A stretch of 64,000 nucleotides of DNA from Morinoia aosen (lineage: Eukaryota; Arthropoda; Malacostraca; Amphipoda; Talitridae). Shown here piece by piece: positions 49,884 to 60,059 of the stretch. Each line of letters begins with the position of its first letter. Within the stretch, counting starts at the first letter, position 1. The stretch is taken from contig CM059573.1 in the NCBI GenBank assembly GCA_030386875.1, forward strand, positions 25,647,891 through 25,711,890, written 5' to 3'. The notes under the pieces are model-generated. The model saw nothing but the letters and a program-made list of their open reading frames with translations, searched no databases and was not told the DNA's origin. The position numbers and the translations under genes are program-made.

Positions 49884-49897
49884 GTTGTCATGGCGAC
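49884..49897 (+). promoter_or_regulatory. X-box (RFX factor site) upstream of B9D1
   Basis: gttgtcatggcgac fits the X-box consensus RYYNYYWTRRNRAC at every position. It lies 269 bp upstream of the B9D1 start codon in a locally GC-richer stretch. X-boxes bound by RFX factors (DAF-19 in worms, Rfx in flies) drive ciliary genes, including B9/MKS genes. This is a match by eye to a known consensus; activity is inferred. Confidence 0.75.
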
Positions 49898-50165
49898 CTG
49901 AGATGCACTAGGCGACACCTTTTGCTGCTTTAGCTCACGCAGTATTCTCTGCTAAATCGAATCCTGGAATTCGAGCTTGTACCTGTCGTTCATCTTTTGT
50001 ATGCGTTGAAATTGTTATTTTGGTCCACTTTTCTGGTTAATATCTTTTGATTCTCATATTTTAATGCGGTAAGTGAGTATTGCAGTTGATCTGTGCGGCC
50101 TCGGAAAACTGAATTTAACTTGTAGAACCTCTAATAGATAGGAGTTACTGTCAGTTGTGAGAAAA

Positions 50166-50294
50166 ATGACGGAACAAGGCAGCGTGTTTGTTTACAACGT
50201 TCGAGGCGTTGTTGAAAACGGAAATGATTTCGATGGTGTTGACTTGTGCGTGAGCTACTGCTTCACATTCGGGCAAGATTGGCAACTGTTGGCG
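50166..50294 (+). CDS. B9D1: B9D1 exon 1
   Basis: The start ATG has context gaaaaatgac; the donor is ggcg|gtgagc, phase 0. Encodes 43 residues ending in the conserved FGQDWQLLA. Confidence 0.9.
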
Positions 50295-52196
50295 GTGAGC
50301 GTATTTAATTTTCTATTATTGAAAGTATATATTTTTAGTTCAGTGAAGTCAAGGCGAGAGTGGTCTTCTCATGCTCAAAACTTTTCTGGAAAATAACACA
50401 ACCCTGTATAGATCAAGTTGAATATGCTCAATTTCACAGAGACAAATTCACATCGAAAAAAGTGCGGGATTATCATTAAAGCCATGACGGTGTATGAAAG
50501 TCGTTCATTGCGTGTAAACTTGATCGCAACCTCTCTAAAAGTAAATGCTTTTGCTCGGGTCGAATCCATTCTTTGTTACTGAAACAAACGTAGCTATTGA
50601 CGGCTAGGGTCGAACGGGAAAATTAACTGGTGGACATATTCACAATCCTGCCTAATTGATTGGGAAATGAATAAAAGATACAGAGAACAGCCCGCAGCAT
50701 CGTATTAAATTCGTTTGAAATTATTATTGCTTTATAATAGTAACACCTTTTTTGGGTTGATTGACTGTAGGAAACTGGAAACTCCAACCTTGTCTGAGAT
50801 GCGTTAGTCCAGCCAAAATTCGGTATCTGTCCGTAAGCGCGGAGAATCGTAGTGGTCAGGCGGGGGTGTATAACCCCACGGTACATTGTACCCAACTCTC
50901 AACGGGGATGAATAAGTTTGATTCAGCGATGTGTCTGTTTAGTTTCCTTTACACGAGGTTCAAGCAAAAGGTTTAGAGGAAACTGGACCACTTTACGCTG
51001 GAGATTGAGACTACAAAAATAAAAAGAACTGAACGAAGAAGTGTGCATGATTTTGCGTCGCAAAGAATTCTGCCCTACACAATGAAATGAAGTTTAGCTG
51101 GGGTCTATGAATTGCTGGTTTTGCTTCTATCTCAATATATCTTGTTTTTTACCACAATGATGGCTACCCTATTTTCGTCATGTTTTGTTGTAATTCTTCT
51201 TTCCGTCTTATTCAAAATCGTTTTGTGAAAAATAGTTATTACTCATCAGATTCCGTTCAATTAGGGAAGTCAATGAATGAAAAACCCTCTGGAGTACTCT
51301 GATTCCATAATTCGTACAGGTGTGTAGTATTTTTCAATTTTAGGTAGAAGTTCCTTTGTAGTAAGTATCTAACATTCCAGGGTCTGGAAGAGGGTGTTTC
51401 ACAAACGACACGCCTCAGCCATGGTCCAGATCAGCATTTTGTGTGGAACTTCCCTCTTGACGTCACGTTCTCCTCAACCAATCCTTACGGGTGTGAGTGC
51501 AGTATTGTAACCAATACTAATTTCCTGAGCTGGTAGGTTTGGTAGAGCTGTAGTAAAAATTTACTAAGACCGATTATAATTGACCGTCAACAGCTAGCGA
51601 AGAGTTTGTAACAGCTAGTCTATCTGATGCATCTGGGTGCAAGAATTGCCGCAAACCATGAATATTACTTTCTGTTTCTTAAGAAAATACATTAGTAAAC
51701 TCCATCAACAATAATTAAATCATGTATTCGAAAAAGTGTTTCTAATTACATGCGTGGAAAATAATGTATAGTTTACGTCAGATGTAAATGTTCGTGAAAG
51801 GAATTTTGAATTTTTCATGTATATTTTGAAAGAGCTGTTATTTGTGTTTAGCATCGATATATTCCTCATTAACCTATTATATAAATGTGTACTAAACTAC
51901 AAAATTTATCTCAAGTTGATTTTTCATCTTCTCTGGTTGTATAGATGACTTTCAAAGCATGCAGGAAAGACAACCAAAACGCTCAAAAATTATCTCAGAT
52001 ATATATATAAACTTCATAAACGAGGGTTGAAATAGCTCTTGTTCCAGTACGGTAAAATTTTAACGTCATCACGCTTTTATTTCTCAGGGCCTCAATTGGT
52101 GCTCTACGTTTACGGCAAGGATTTCTTCGGCACGGACATCGTTCGCGGTTACGCAGCTGTCCACTTGCCGTTGTGCCCTGGCCAGCACACGCGGAG
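50166..52196 (+). CDS. B9D1: B9D1, B9 domain protein of the ciliary transition zone (5' three exons)
   Basis: Exons 50166-50294, 51381-51492 and 52088-52196 join in frame. B9D1 belongs to the MKS/B9 complex at the ciliary transition zone, with B9D2, MKS1 and tectonic/TMEM partners, and gates membrane protein entry. Its single B9 domain is C2-like. Seen here: [20 protein letters not shown] at the start, [62 protein letters not shown] and [15 protein letters not shown]. These are the hallmark blocks of B9D1 (FGQDW, NPYGWP, VYG-D-FG-D-VRGY). About 118 residues are covered, roughly the first 60% of the usual length. The remaining exons lie outside the window because the third intron contains nested retrotransposons. 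No defect is seen in the visible part. Confidence 0.92.
51381..51492 (+). CDS. B9D1: B9D1 exon 2
   Basis: The acceptor is aacattccag|ggt and the donor acgggt|gtgagt, phase 1. Of two possible donors, this one supplies the T of a Trp codon completed by exon 3, giving the conserved NPYGWP. Confidence 0.92.
52088..52196 (+). CDS. B9D1: B9D1 exon 3
   Basis: The acceptor is atttctcag|ggcct and the donor cggag|gtaagg, phase 2. Encodes [20 protein letters not shown] and the following [13 protein letters not shown]. Confidence 0.92.
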
Positions 52197-52704
52197 GTAA
52201 GGCTGTTTCTTGTCATCCATTCAAGGCAAATTGTTACGTTTATATTCTACTAGTAACTGATTCAAGTTGTGTCAACAACATAATTTGCGTTTGAGAGAGT
52301 TAAAAATTTAGTTTAATTTATATGTGAGCTAAAGTTTGCTTAAAAACAAGTAAGGGTTTGTCCTTCCCAATTCATTGCAAAAGAAAGTCCTGTAAAATAA
52401 CATTTTTTATTAATTAATTCACAGTATATCCACAAAAATGAGGACCTGCAGTTTGAATGTCCATTAGTTTTTGATATACCCCCCATTCTGGATAGTTTAT
52501 TTGTTTAACACAGATAATTTAATTTATAAACTAATAATTAAATTTTTCACATTTGTACTACACCTGAATGATATGTGATACAGCAAGAAAAGTGTAAGCG
52601 TAATAACACCCCCTTAAAATTTAGATGATTGACAAGAGAAAATCGTGATTTAGTTCAGTGTTTTACTTGCAATACCGAAGATGAAGAAAAAAGTACGAAG
52701 ATGC
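52197..52704 (+). other. start of B9D1 intron 3
   Basis: About 0.5 kb of AT-rich intron before the retrotransposon. No exon encoding the rest of B9D1 was found here. Confidence 0.7.
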
Positions 52705-54177
52705 TGTAGTGTTCTCCCCCAGGCTGCAACACGCTTCGGGCAGACTTTGAGCTATCTTTTTCGTGATAGGATAGCCCGAAGCGAGTGCCTGAGGTACAAC
52801 CGTATTCGGCAGGATATGGACAACACGCGGGTAACACGGTAATTCTATTGGTGACTGTTAGGTACACGGAACACGGACCATTACACTGGGCCCTCGGTGA
52901 CTACTATGAGCACTGTTCGTTACTCGTAAATTACGTAATGATTGGAACACAGCACTAATACGTGATGGTTGAAATACAATACTATTCGAGAAGTACGTAA
53001 TGATTGAAACACAATCCTATGTGAGAATAGTACAAATATGTGGTGATTGAAGTACAATCCTATTCGAGAATGACATAAATTGAAACTTAATCCTATGCGA
53101 GAATAGCACAAATACGTGAGGATTGAAGCACAATCCTATTCGGGAATGACGTAATGATTGAAACCCAATCCTATGCGAGAATAGCACAAATACGTGATGA
53201 TTGAAGCACAATCCTATTCGGGAATGACGTAATGATTGGAACGCAATCCTATGCGAGAATAGTACTAATACGTGATGATTGAAATACAATCCTATTCGAA
53301 AATGACATAAATTACGTAACGATTGAAACACAATCCTATGCGAGAATAGCACTAATACGTGATGATTGAAATACAATACTATGCGAGAATTACGTAATGA
53401 ATGAAACAAACACCAATAGCGGGTAACGTCCGCGAGGACGCTACTTACGAACGCAGCGGCGAGACGTGATGATTGGTGCTACGTCGTGCGACTGTTACGA
53501 ACAGGTCAGCTGGTGCTAGCGGGGCGCCGAGACGAGGCTAGTCAGCTGGGTCGGGCCCAGCCGCCACGCGGTTCACCGTTGTAGCTGGTAAGTAGCTACG
53601 GCGAGGCTAGCCGGCCGGAGCGGGCGAGAGATGTCGTAGAGCGGCTTGGCCGACGACGCCGGCGCGGGGCGTTGCAACGTGACTTTTTTAAGGCTTTGAA
53701 ACACCTTGAAGCGTCAAGACGCTACTAGGTTTGAGACCTTGCAACACCTTGGGGCGTCGATAGGCAGGGCCGGTCTCCGGAGCTTGGTGCAGGTACGCGA
53801 GAGACAAAGTCGACCTCGGAAGCTAGATGCAGGAACACGAGGCTGGTGCTGGAGATGTGACTTGAACGAGGACGAGGGCTTGAGTGAGAGCGAGCCTTGT
53901 TGGGGTCGCCTTATGTAGGCCTCGAGTGCAAGCCCTGAGTCCGGGCGTGAGTCCTGATTGGTCGCGAGTTTGTGGGCCTGTGGTGCTGGAGGCAGGAAGC
54001 CGTTGTAGCTTACGGGCACCTTTTCTCATAGTCGCGAGGCGGCTTCTCTCAGGTCCCGTGTTTGGTTGACTAGGCGCTTCGGGTCCGGAGGTGCTCTGGA
54101 ACGGATGCGGTTGTAGTCTGGAGGCAGCTTTTCTCAGGTCTTGTGGAGGTCCGCGGCTTGCCGCTGGGATCACCACA
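52705..54177 (-). repeat. LTR of element A, downstream (3') copy, full length
   Basis: On the + strand it starts tgtagtgttct and ends atcaccaca, giving TG...CA ends with near-matching inverted tips (TGTAGTG / TGTGGTG). The outer limit comes from alignment to the right LTR. The inner limit is inferred from the purine-rich tract just inside (acaggagagggacacc on the minus strand, 54178-54193). Its first 999 bp match 58222-59220. Confidence 0.7.
52917..53405. repeat. tandem repeat array within LTR of element A
   Basis: Diverged units of about 30-38 bp, alternating in pairs: (t)acgtaatgattgaaacac, then aatcctatgcgagaatag, and a variant with cctattcg(g/a)gaatgac. Each unit contains a small gattg/caatc palindrome. 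The same array is at 58434-58922 in the other LTR. Confidence 0.8.
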
Positions 54178-54191
54178 GGTGTCCCTCTCCT

Positions 54192-54222
<31 letters not shown>

Positions 54223-54230
54223 CTTTTAAA
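54178..54230 (-). other. polypurine tract region of element A
   Basis: On the minus strand, after the pol stop, an A run of about 30 bases leads to acaggagagggacacc next to the LTR tip TGTGGTG. This is the expected place and composition of a plus-strand primer. Confidence 0.6.
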
Positions 54231-54234
54231 ACAC

Positions 54235-56461
54235 TTAGTACCTCACTGGTGGTCTGCTTTCTCTGCCGTATTTAGTGAATACTGCCTGTTTTGCTGTTTC
54301 AGGGATTGCTGTGCCTGTTCCAGGGAACGGAACTCCCTCGTATACTTCGTAGTTTGTTGCTCTCGGTGCCTTAGCCTGTTGTTGAGGTTTATCCTCGATG
54401 GTGGGTAGGTACGCTGCTTTGACCCTTTCCGTCGCGATGTTAGCTTTTTTTCCTTGTATATCTACGGTGATGTAGTTTGGTGTCCTTTGGAGCACGGGAA
54501 AGGGACCTGCGTAGGGTTTCTGTAAGGGTCTTCTGTGCCCCCCGTGTTTCACGAAGACGTTGGTCGCCTTGTATAGAGCGCTCGGGACATTGGCTTTTTG
54601 GGGTCCCTGTTGTCGTGGCAGTATTGGCTGCAGGTTTGTCACTCGTTTTTTTAGGCATTGTAGAAATTCTCTGGCGGGCCGGTCTCCTTTTTCTTTCTCG
54701 GGTAGCTCTCCTGCGAGGCGCAATGTTTGTCCGTATACCATTTCGGCGGGGGAGATGTTTGCGTCCGTGTGTGGCGTGGCTCGGATGTTAAGCAGTATGA
54801 GGGGTAGTGCGTCTGCCCAGTCTGCGTCAGTGACCGTAGCTTTTAACGCCTCCTTCAATCTTCTGTGCATCCTCTCCATCAGTCCGTTGCTCTGCGGGTG
54901 GTACGCTGTCGTTCGCTGTCTCTCAGCGCCCAGCGCCGTCAGCAAGTTTTTCCATAAGTTAGACTCGAACTGGACGCCTTGGTCCGTGATGATTGTTGTT
55001 GGAGCGCCGAATGATGCTACCCAGTCTTTTAGGAATGCCCGTGCTGTTGTTTCTGCCGTACAATCGGCCATTGGGGTAGCGTTGCACCATCTGGTGAAGC
55101 GGTCAATGCACGTCAGCAGGTACCGTTTGTTTTGTGACACGGGTAGTGGTCCGACGATATCGATGTGTATCGTCTGGAACCGTTCCTTGGGTACCGGCAT
55201 CTTCCCGGGCGGGCATTTGGTGTGCCTTATTATTTTGCTTGTCTGGCATGGAATGCACTCGCGTGTCCACTTGCCGACGTCTTTGTTGAGTCCGGGCCAG
55301 ATTACTCGCTGCCTCAAGAGGTCCCTTGTTGCTTGTATGCCGGGATGACTCGCCCCGTGGAAATGCTGAAATACGTTCTTTCTGCAGCATTCCGGGATGT
55401 ATGGCCTCCGTAGGCCTGTTGACACGTCGCACCAGAGGGGTGGTTTACCGGTCTGTCTGATTATGGGGCGTAGTTTGAGCGCGTTCTTTGATGCTGGGTG
55501 CAGCAGTTCTTCTAATTCTGCGTCTCTGTTTTGTTCGGTCATTATTTTGTCGTAGTTGATCGCGGGTCCTTTAGGTATTATTGTTGACACGAGACGTGAT
55601 AGCGCGTCTGCGACCGTGTTGTTGTCGCCGCTGATGTGCTTGATTTCGCAGTCGAACTGTGAGAGGTAGGAGAGCTGTCTTGCTACCCGGGGGCTGTTGC
55701 CTTCCTTGGCTTTTTGCAGGGCAAAACAGAGCGGTTTATGGTCTGTCCTGATTTCGAAGCTTCGGCCTTCCAAAAAATGCTCGAAGTGTTTCACTGCGAG
55801 GAATATCGCCATTAGTTCGCGGTCGTAGGTGCTGTATTTACGTTGGGTGTCGTCTAGTTTTTTGGAGAAAAATGCTACGGGGCGCTGTTCTTGCCCGACT
55901 TTTTGTTGTAGTACGGCGCCGACTGCGGTTCCTGATGCGTCTGTGATTAAGGTGCTTTTGCCTTCTGGAGCGGGGTGCGCTAGCAAGGTGAGTTGCGAGA
56001 TCTCGCGTTTTAGGCTAGTGAACGCTGCGTCTAGTTCTGTTGTCCAGTTGATAATTTTCTTTGAGTTTTTGGAGTATCCTTTTGTCAATCCGGTCAGAGC
56101 TTGCATCTTTTCTGCTGCGGCTGGGAGGAATCGGTCGTAATAGTTGACTATTCCTAGGAATTGTCGTAGCTTTTTTACTGTTGCTGGTTGAGGAAAACTG
56201 CATATTTCCTCTATTTTCTGAGGGAGTGGTGAGATTCCGCCGGCTGACACTCTGTGTCCGAGAAAGTCTAGCTCGGGCACTCCGAAAATGCACTTGGCGG
56301 GGTGCACGCGCAGTCCTTCTCCTTGTAGCCGTTGGAAGAGTTGTCGGAGGTGTTTTTGGTGCTCCTCTGCGTTTGCGGACGCTATCAGTATGTCGTCGAT
56401 GTATGCCGTTACGAAGTCCATGTCTCTTGTTACCGCGTCGATGTATCGTTGGAACGTTTGG
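54235..56461 (-). pseudogene. pol of element A, RT palm, RNase H and integrase
   Basis: Continues pol in the shifted frame, open to the stop near 54235. In order: [10 protein letters not shown] (RT catalytic YxDD); RT thumb and LREFLG-like [17 protein letters not shown]; RNase H with LITDASGTAVGAVLQQ, YDRELMAIFLAVKHF and TDHKPLCFA; integrase zinc motif H...H...CIPCQTSK (about residue 380); the catalytic triad in HIDIVGPLP, ITDQGVQFES and NGLMERMHRR; and a C-terminal GPF-type module (PYAGPFPVLQ). All catalytic residues are present. Only the upstream frameshift separates it from the first part of pol. Confidence 0.88.
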
Positions 56462-57403
56462 CATCACGGTGTATTCGTACAGCCCAAATGGTGTGGTGAT
56501 GGCCGTTTTCTGGATGTCCTCGTTTTTGACGGGTATTTGGTGATAGGCTTTAACGAGGTCGATTTTGGAGAAGATTGTTTTGTTATGCAGTTTGTAATGG
56601 AAGTCTTGACAGTGTGGTATTGGGTAACGGTCAGGTTTGGTGCTTGCGTTCAGTCGTCTGTAGTCTCCGCAGATTCTCCATGCCCCGGGTTCGGCTGCCT
56701 TTGGTACCATGTGCATGGGTGATGCCCAGGCGCTCTTCGACGGCCTGATGATGCCATGTTCCAGCATTTCCTTGAATTCTTGTCGCGCCGCTTCCAATTT
56801 TTCCGGAGACAGTCTCCTTGGCCGTGCATATACTGGGGGTCCGGTTGTTTCGATGTGGTGTTCTACGTCGATTTTCTTTTGTGTGTGCCGGATGTGTTGG
56901 GAGGTCGGTAGTATTCCGGGGTATTCCTCGTACAATGTGTTGAATTCCGGGGCGGTTTGGTGTTCGATCCTGTGCACTCGTTGGCTTCTTGAAACGACAC
57001 GTTTGCAGGGTACTTTGGTTCCGGAAGTTTGGGCGTATAGGCTTGCGTTTGCGGTGTCGACGCTTAGCTGGTGTGCGGCGAGGAAATCCATGCCAATGAT
57101 CGGTTGTCCCACGTCCGCTTCTATGAAGTTCCAACTTACGGGCCATAGGGGGTTGAGCAGGATGATGCGCTCAGTCGTCCCGTAAGAAGCTATGGGGGTG
57201 TTGTTGGCGGCGAGTAAGTCGTAGGACGGGGGTTTGAGCGTGTGTTTCTTTTTAGCTGGTACTAGGCTGACGGCTGAACCGGTGTCGATGAGGTATCGTA
57301 CGTTGCCGGTGTCTGTGACGTACATTAGCTCGCTTTTTTTTGTCTGTGCGGAGACTGGGGCGTTTACCATTCTCCGCGGTCGTCGTTTCCCGCGAAACTG
57401 CAA
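56462..57403 (-). pseudogene. pol of element A, protease and N-terminal reverse transcriptase
   Basis: The frame opens in -1 relative to gag. The aspartic protease motif [13 protein letters not shown] is near the start, followed by [10 protein letters not shown]. Reverse transcriptase follows: [54 protein letters not shown] and [15 protein letters not shown] with the first catalytic Asp, then GLYEYTVMP. Right after this, near 56460, a small deletion removes the conserved segment that normally follows and shifts the frame by a non-multiple of three, so full-length pol cannot be translated. Product: polyprotein giving protease and RT. Confidence 0.85.
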
Positions 57404-58182
57404 GGTTGGGTACAGTTTCTTGCTCGGTTACCGAAAGTTTGGTGGTAATAGCAGATTGCTTGGTCCTGCTTGATTCTTGTATTGCTTCTGTTTCCGTACC
57501 TAGGTCCTGGGGTTTGGTTTCGCCAATCTTCTGCTTGCTTCTTGTTTTCCTGTGGGCGTAAAGCGTTTGCCAGCATTTTCTTGAGTTCTGCTATTTCCTG
57601 TAGGGCTTTGTCAAATTCCGCTCTTGAGACGGTAAGAGATGGTGGTTGTTTGATGGCAGTTACGGCGATGGGTTCACTCATGGCAGTTTGGCAAGCGGTT
57701 TGCCTTGCTATGATCTGATCTGCGATTACTCTGTATTCTTCGTCCGTTTTTCCCCTGCCTAGTGTCTCGATCAGCGGTTGTGCTGTGATTGGTAGCTTTG
57801 CGAGGTGCATGGAACGGATGACGGACGGTGGTAGGGGTGCTTGCCTGCAGCTGTTCAGTCGTTTCATTTCGAGGAGCAATTCTGATGGCGTATTGTCTCC
57901 CATGGTAGTTTTGACGATGGTGTCGTAGTTTGCTTCCTCGTCGTGTCGCACGAAACGGTGCGTTAATGCGGCTTTTAATGCGTCGTATTTGTCGTTTGCC
58001 GGTGGGTTCAGGAGTATTTCTTGGATCTCGGATACGATGTGTGTTGGGAGTCCTCCTAGTAACGCTCCGAACTTTGCGCCGTCGTCCAGGTTTGGTACTT
58101 GTGCGAGGAACACGTCGCAATGCAGTAACCATCCTTTCACATCTCCGCTGAATGCGGGCAACCGGATATCTTTCCCAGCCAT
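57364..58182 (-). CDS. gag of element A
   Basis: A 272-codon frame beginning about 40 nt inside the upstream LTR. Structural protein of the retrotransposon particle. The N-terminal two thirds ([55 protein letters not shown]) resemble arthropod Gypsy gag of the type starting with a P-x-F-x-G-D motif. The C-terminal part has a putative zinc motif, [18 protein letters not shown]. It is intact. Its end overlaps the pol frame by about 40 nt; pol is in the -1 frame, so expression by -1 ribosomal frameshifting is likely. Which clade is uncertain. Confidence 0.85.
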   Translation of the reverse strand: MAGKDIRLPAFSGDVKGWLLHCDVFLAQVPNLDDGAKFGALLGGLPTHIVSEIQEILLNPPANDKYDALKAALTHRFVRHDEEANYDTIVKTTMGDNTPSELLLEMKRLNSCRQAPLPPSVIRSMHLAKLPITAQPLIETLGRGKTDEEYRVIADQIIARQTACQTAMSEPIAVTAIKQPPSLTVSRAEFDKALQEIAELKKMLANALRPQENKKQAEDWRNQTPGPRYGNRSNTRIKQDQAICYYHQTFGNRARNCTQPCSFAGNDDRGEW

Positions 58183-58221
58183 GCCTCCTATTGCCTGCCG
58201 AATACCACTGGGGTCAACCAG

Positions 58222-59220
58222 TGTAGTGTTCTCCCCCAGGCTGCAACACGCTTCGGGCAGGCTTTGAGCTATCTTTTTCGTGATAGGATAGCCCGAAGCG
58301 AGTGCCTGAGGTACAACCGTATTCGGCAGGATATGGACAACACGGGGGTAACACGGTAATTCTATTGGTGACTGTTAGGTACACGGAACACGGACCATTA
58401 CACTGGGCCCTCGGTGACTACTATTAGCACTGTTCGTTACTCGTAAATTACGTAATGATTGGAACACAGCACTAATACGTGATGGTTGAAATACAATACT
58501 ATTCGAGAAGTACGTAATGATTGAAACACAATCCTATGTGAGAATAGTACAAATATGTGGTGATTGAAGTACAATCCTATTCGAGAATGACATAAATTGA
58601 AACTTAATCCTATGCGAGAATAGCACAAATACGTGAGGATTGAAGCACAATCCTATTCGGGAATGACGTAATGATTGAAACCCAATCCTATGCGAGAATA
58701 GCACAAATACGTGATGATTGAAGCACAATCCTATTCGGGAATGACGTAATGATTGGAACGCAATCCTATGCGAGAATAGTACTAATACGTGATGATTGAA
58801 ATACAATCCTATTCGAAAATGACATAAATTACGTAACGATTGAAACACAATCCTATGCGAGAATAGCACTAATACGTGATGATTGAAATACAATACTATG
58901 CGAGAATTACGTAATGAATGAAACAAACACCAATAGCGGGTAACGTCCGCGAGGACGCTACTTACGAACGCAGCGGCGAGACGTGATGATTGGTGCTACG
59001 TCGTGCGACTGTTACGAACAGGTCAGCTGGTGCTAGCGGGGCGCCGAGACGAGGCTAGTCAGCTGGGTCGGGCCCAGCCGCCACGCGGTTCACCGTTGTA
59101 GCTGGTAAGTAGCTACGGCGAGGCTAGCCGGCCGGAGCGGGCGAGAGATGTCGTAGAGCGGCTTGGCCGACGACGCCGGCGCGGGGCGTTGCAACGTGAC
59201 TTTTTTAAGGCTTTGAAACA
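58222..59220 (-). repeat. LTR of element A, upstream (5') copy, interrupted
   Basis: Identical in length (999 bp) to 52705-53703 with about three substitutions. The remaining roughly 474 bp present in the other LTR are absent; at 59221 the sequence changes to what looks like the LTR tip of element B. Just inside (58206-58221) is a possible primer-binding site, tggttgaccccag on the minus strand, one base from the LTR. Confidence 0.8.
58434..58922. repeat. tandem repeat array within the second LTR copy
   Basis: The same array as 52917-53405, essentially identical in sequence and unit number, as expected for LTRs copied in one insertion event. Confidence 0.8.
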
Positions 59221-60059
59221 TGTTATATACTTCTTTTTTTTGTAGAATCCGAGTTTATGATTTTTCAAATTTTCTTTCTTTTCAAGTCTAAAAATCAAAG
59301 GAGTTATTTTCCGAAAGAAAACACGATTCTTTCAACGTGGCCACATCGTTTTTACTTGTTATAATGAAAGATGTACACAAAATATGACAATGGGGTAGAT
59401 GAGACTAGCAAATTTAGGAACAATTGCTACATAAGTCTTACGCATCTTTTGGGTACGCAGCGATGTCGGGGTATGATGACAAGATCTCGAATTGTACGTT
59501 AAAGTCTTTTACGTGAAGATTAACACAGAGTCAGGGACTAATACGGTGTGCCTACCGTATACAAGTTTTACAAATTAAAGAAAGCGGCACCGAGAGATCT
59601 TTAAGCGACGGAGTTTCGCTCTATAGTGATGATGCCCTAGCCCTCGTCGTACCCTTTAAGTAGACTCGCGCCGTGACCGTTACTTCTGGGGCATGCAGCA
59701 AATGCCGCAGCTGAACACCCCTGTCGTCGCTTAGGCCCAGCCGCGCCCTCGGGTAGCGCCAGCCGTTGCCATCTGCTGTTGCCGTCCGCTGCCACACTGG
59801 TGCCACACTGGTGCCACGCTGGTGCCACGCTGGTGCCACGCTGTTGCCACGCTGCCACGCTGCCCCTGGGAGCGCAGGTGTTGCCTCTTTTTTTGTAACG
59901 GTCGAGCCCTCGCTGGGTAAGCGTTGCCCTTTCTCACGCCGGGTTTATGCTGAATTGCAGGACTCTTTTTTATAGCAGTCCAGATGTCGGACTCACGTTC
60001 AACCGTCCTTACTCCTTTTTTGTGGTGAAAACTTAACGGTTCGTACTCGGGACACAACA
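59221..60059 (-). repeat. candidate LTR of element B (3' copy)
   Basis: On the + strand it starts tgttatatac and ends gggacacaaca, so TG...CA with matching inverted tips (TGTTATA / TGTTGTG). A minus-strand purine tract (aggtgggggggattc) sits directly inside. The second LTR is outside the window, so the limits are not proven by duplication. It contains a short tandem array (gtgccacactg/gtgccacgctg, about seven units) at 59788-59862. Confidence 0.55.

Larger units (their letters stand above)
52705..59220 (-). mobile_element. Gypsy-type LTR retrotransposon A, nearly complete, pol broken
   Basis: Minus-strand order: LTR (right side, visible part 58222-59220), gag (58182), pol with PR, RT, RNase H and IN, a purine-rich tract, LTR (52705-54177). 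Domain order PR-RT-RH-IN with integrase last is that of Ty3/Gypsy elements. The shared 999 bp of the two LTRs differ at only about three positions, so the insertion is young. The right LTR stops at 59220, where element B begins, so A appears interrupted by B. One flank of the target duplication (near 52701-52704, atgc) is visible; the other should lie outside the window. It sits in B9D1 intron 3, opposite to the gene. Confidence 0.88.

Noticed and set aside
52197-52704. Search for further B9D1 exons before the retrotransposon
   Set aside because: No acceptor followed by a B9-like reading frame was found in this AT-rich stretch.
52917-53405. CRISPR-like regular repeats with palindromes
   Set aside because: The units are diverged, have no unique spacers of constant length, and lie within a eukaryotic LTR that is duplicated at 58434-58922.
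53706-54408. Several overlapping frames on both strands
   Set aside because: They lie in the inferred LTR of element A, which is GC-rich non-coding sequence; no protein similarity.
54477-58267. Many + strand frames across element A
   Set aside because: Antisense shadows of gag and pol.
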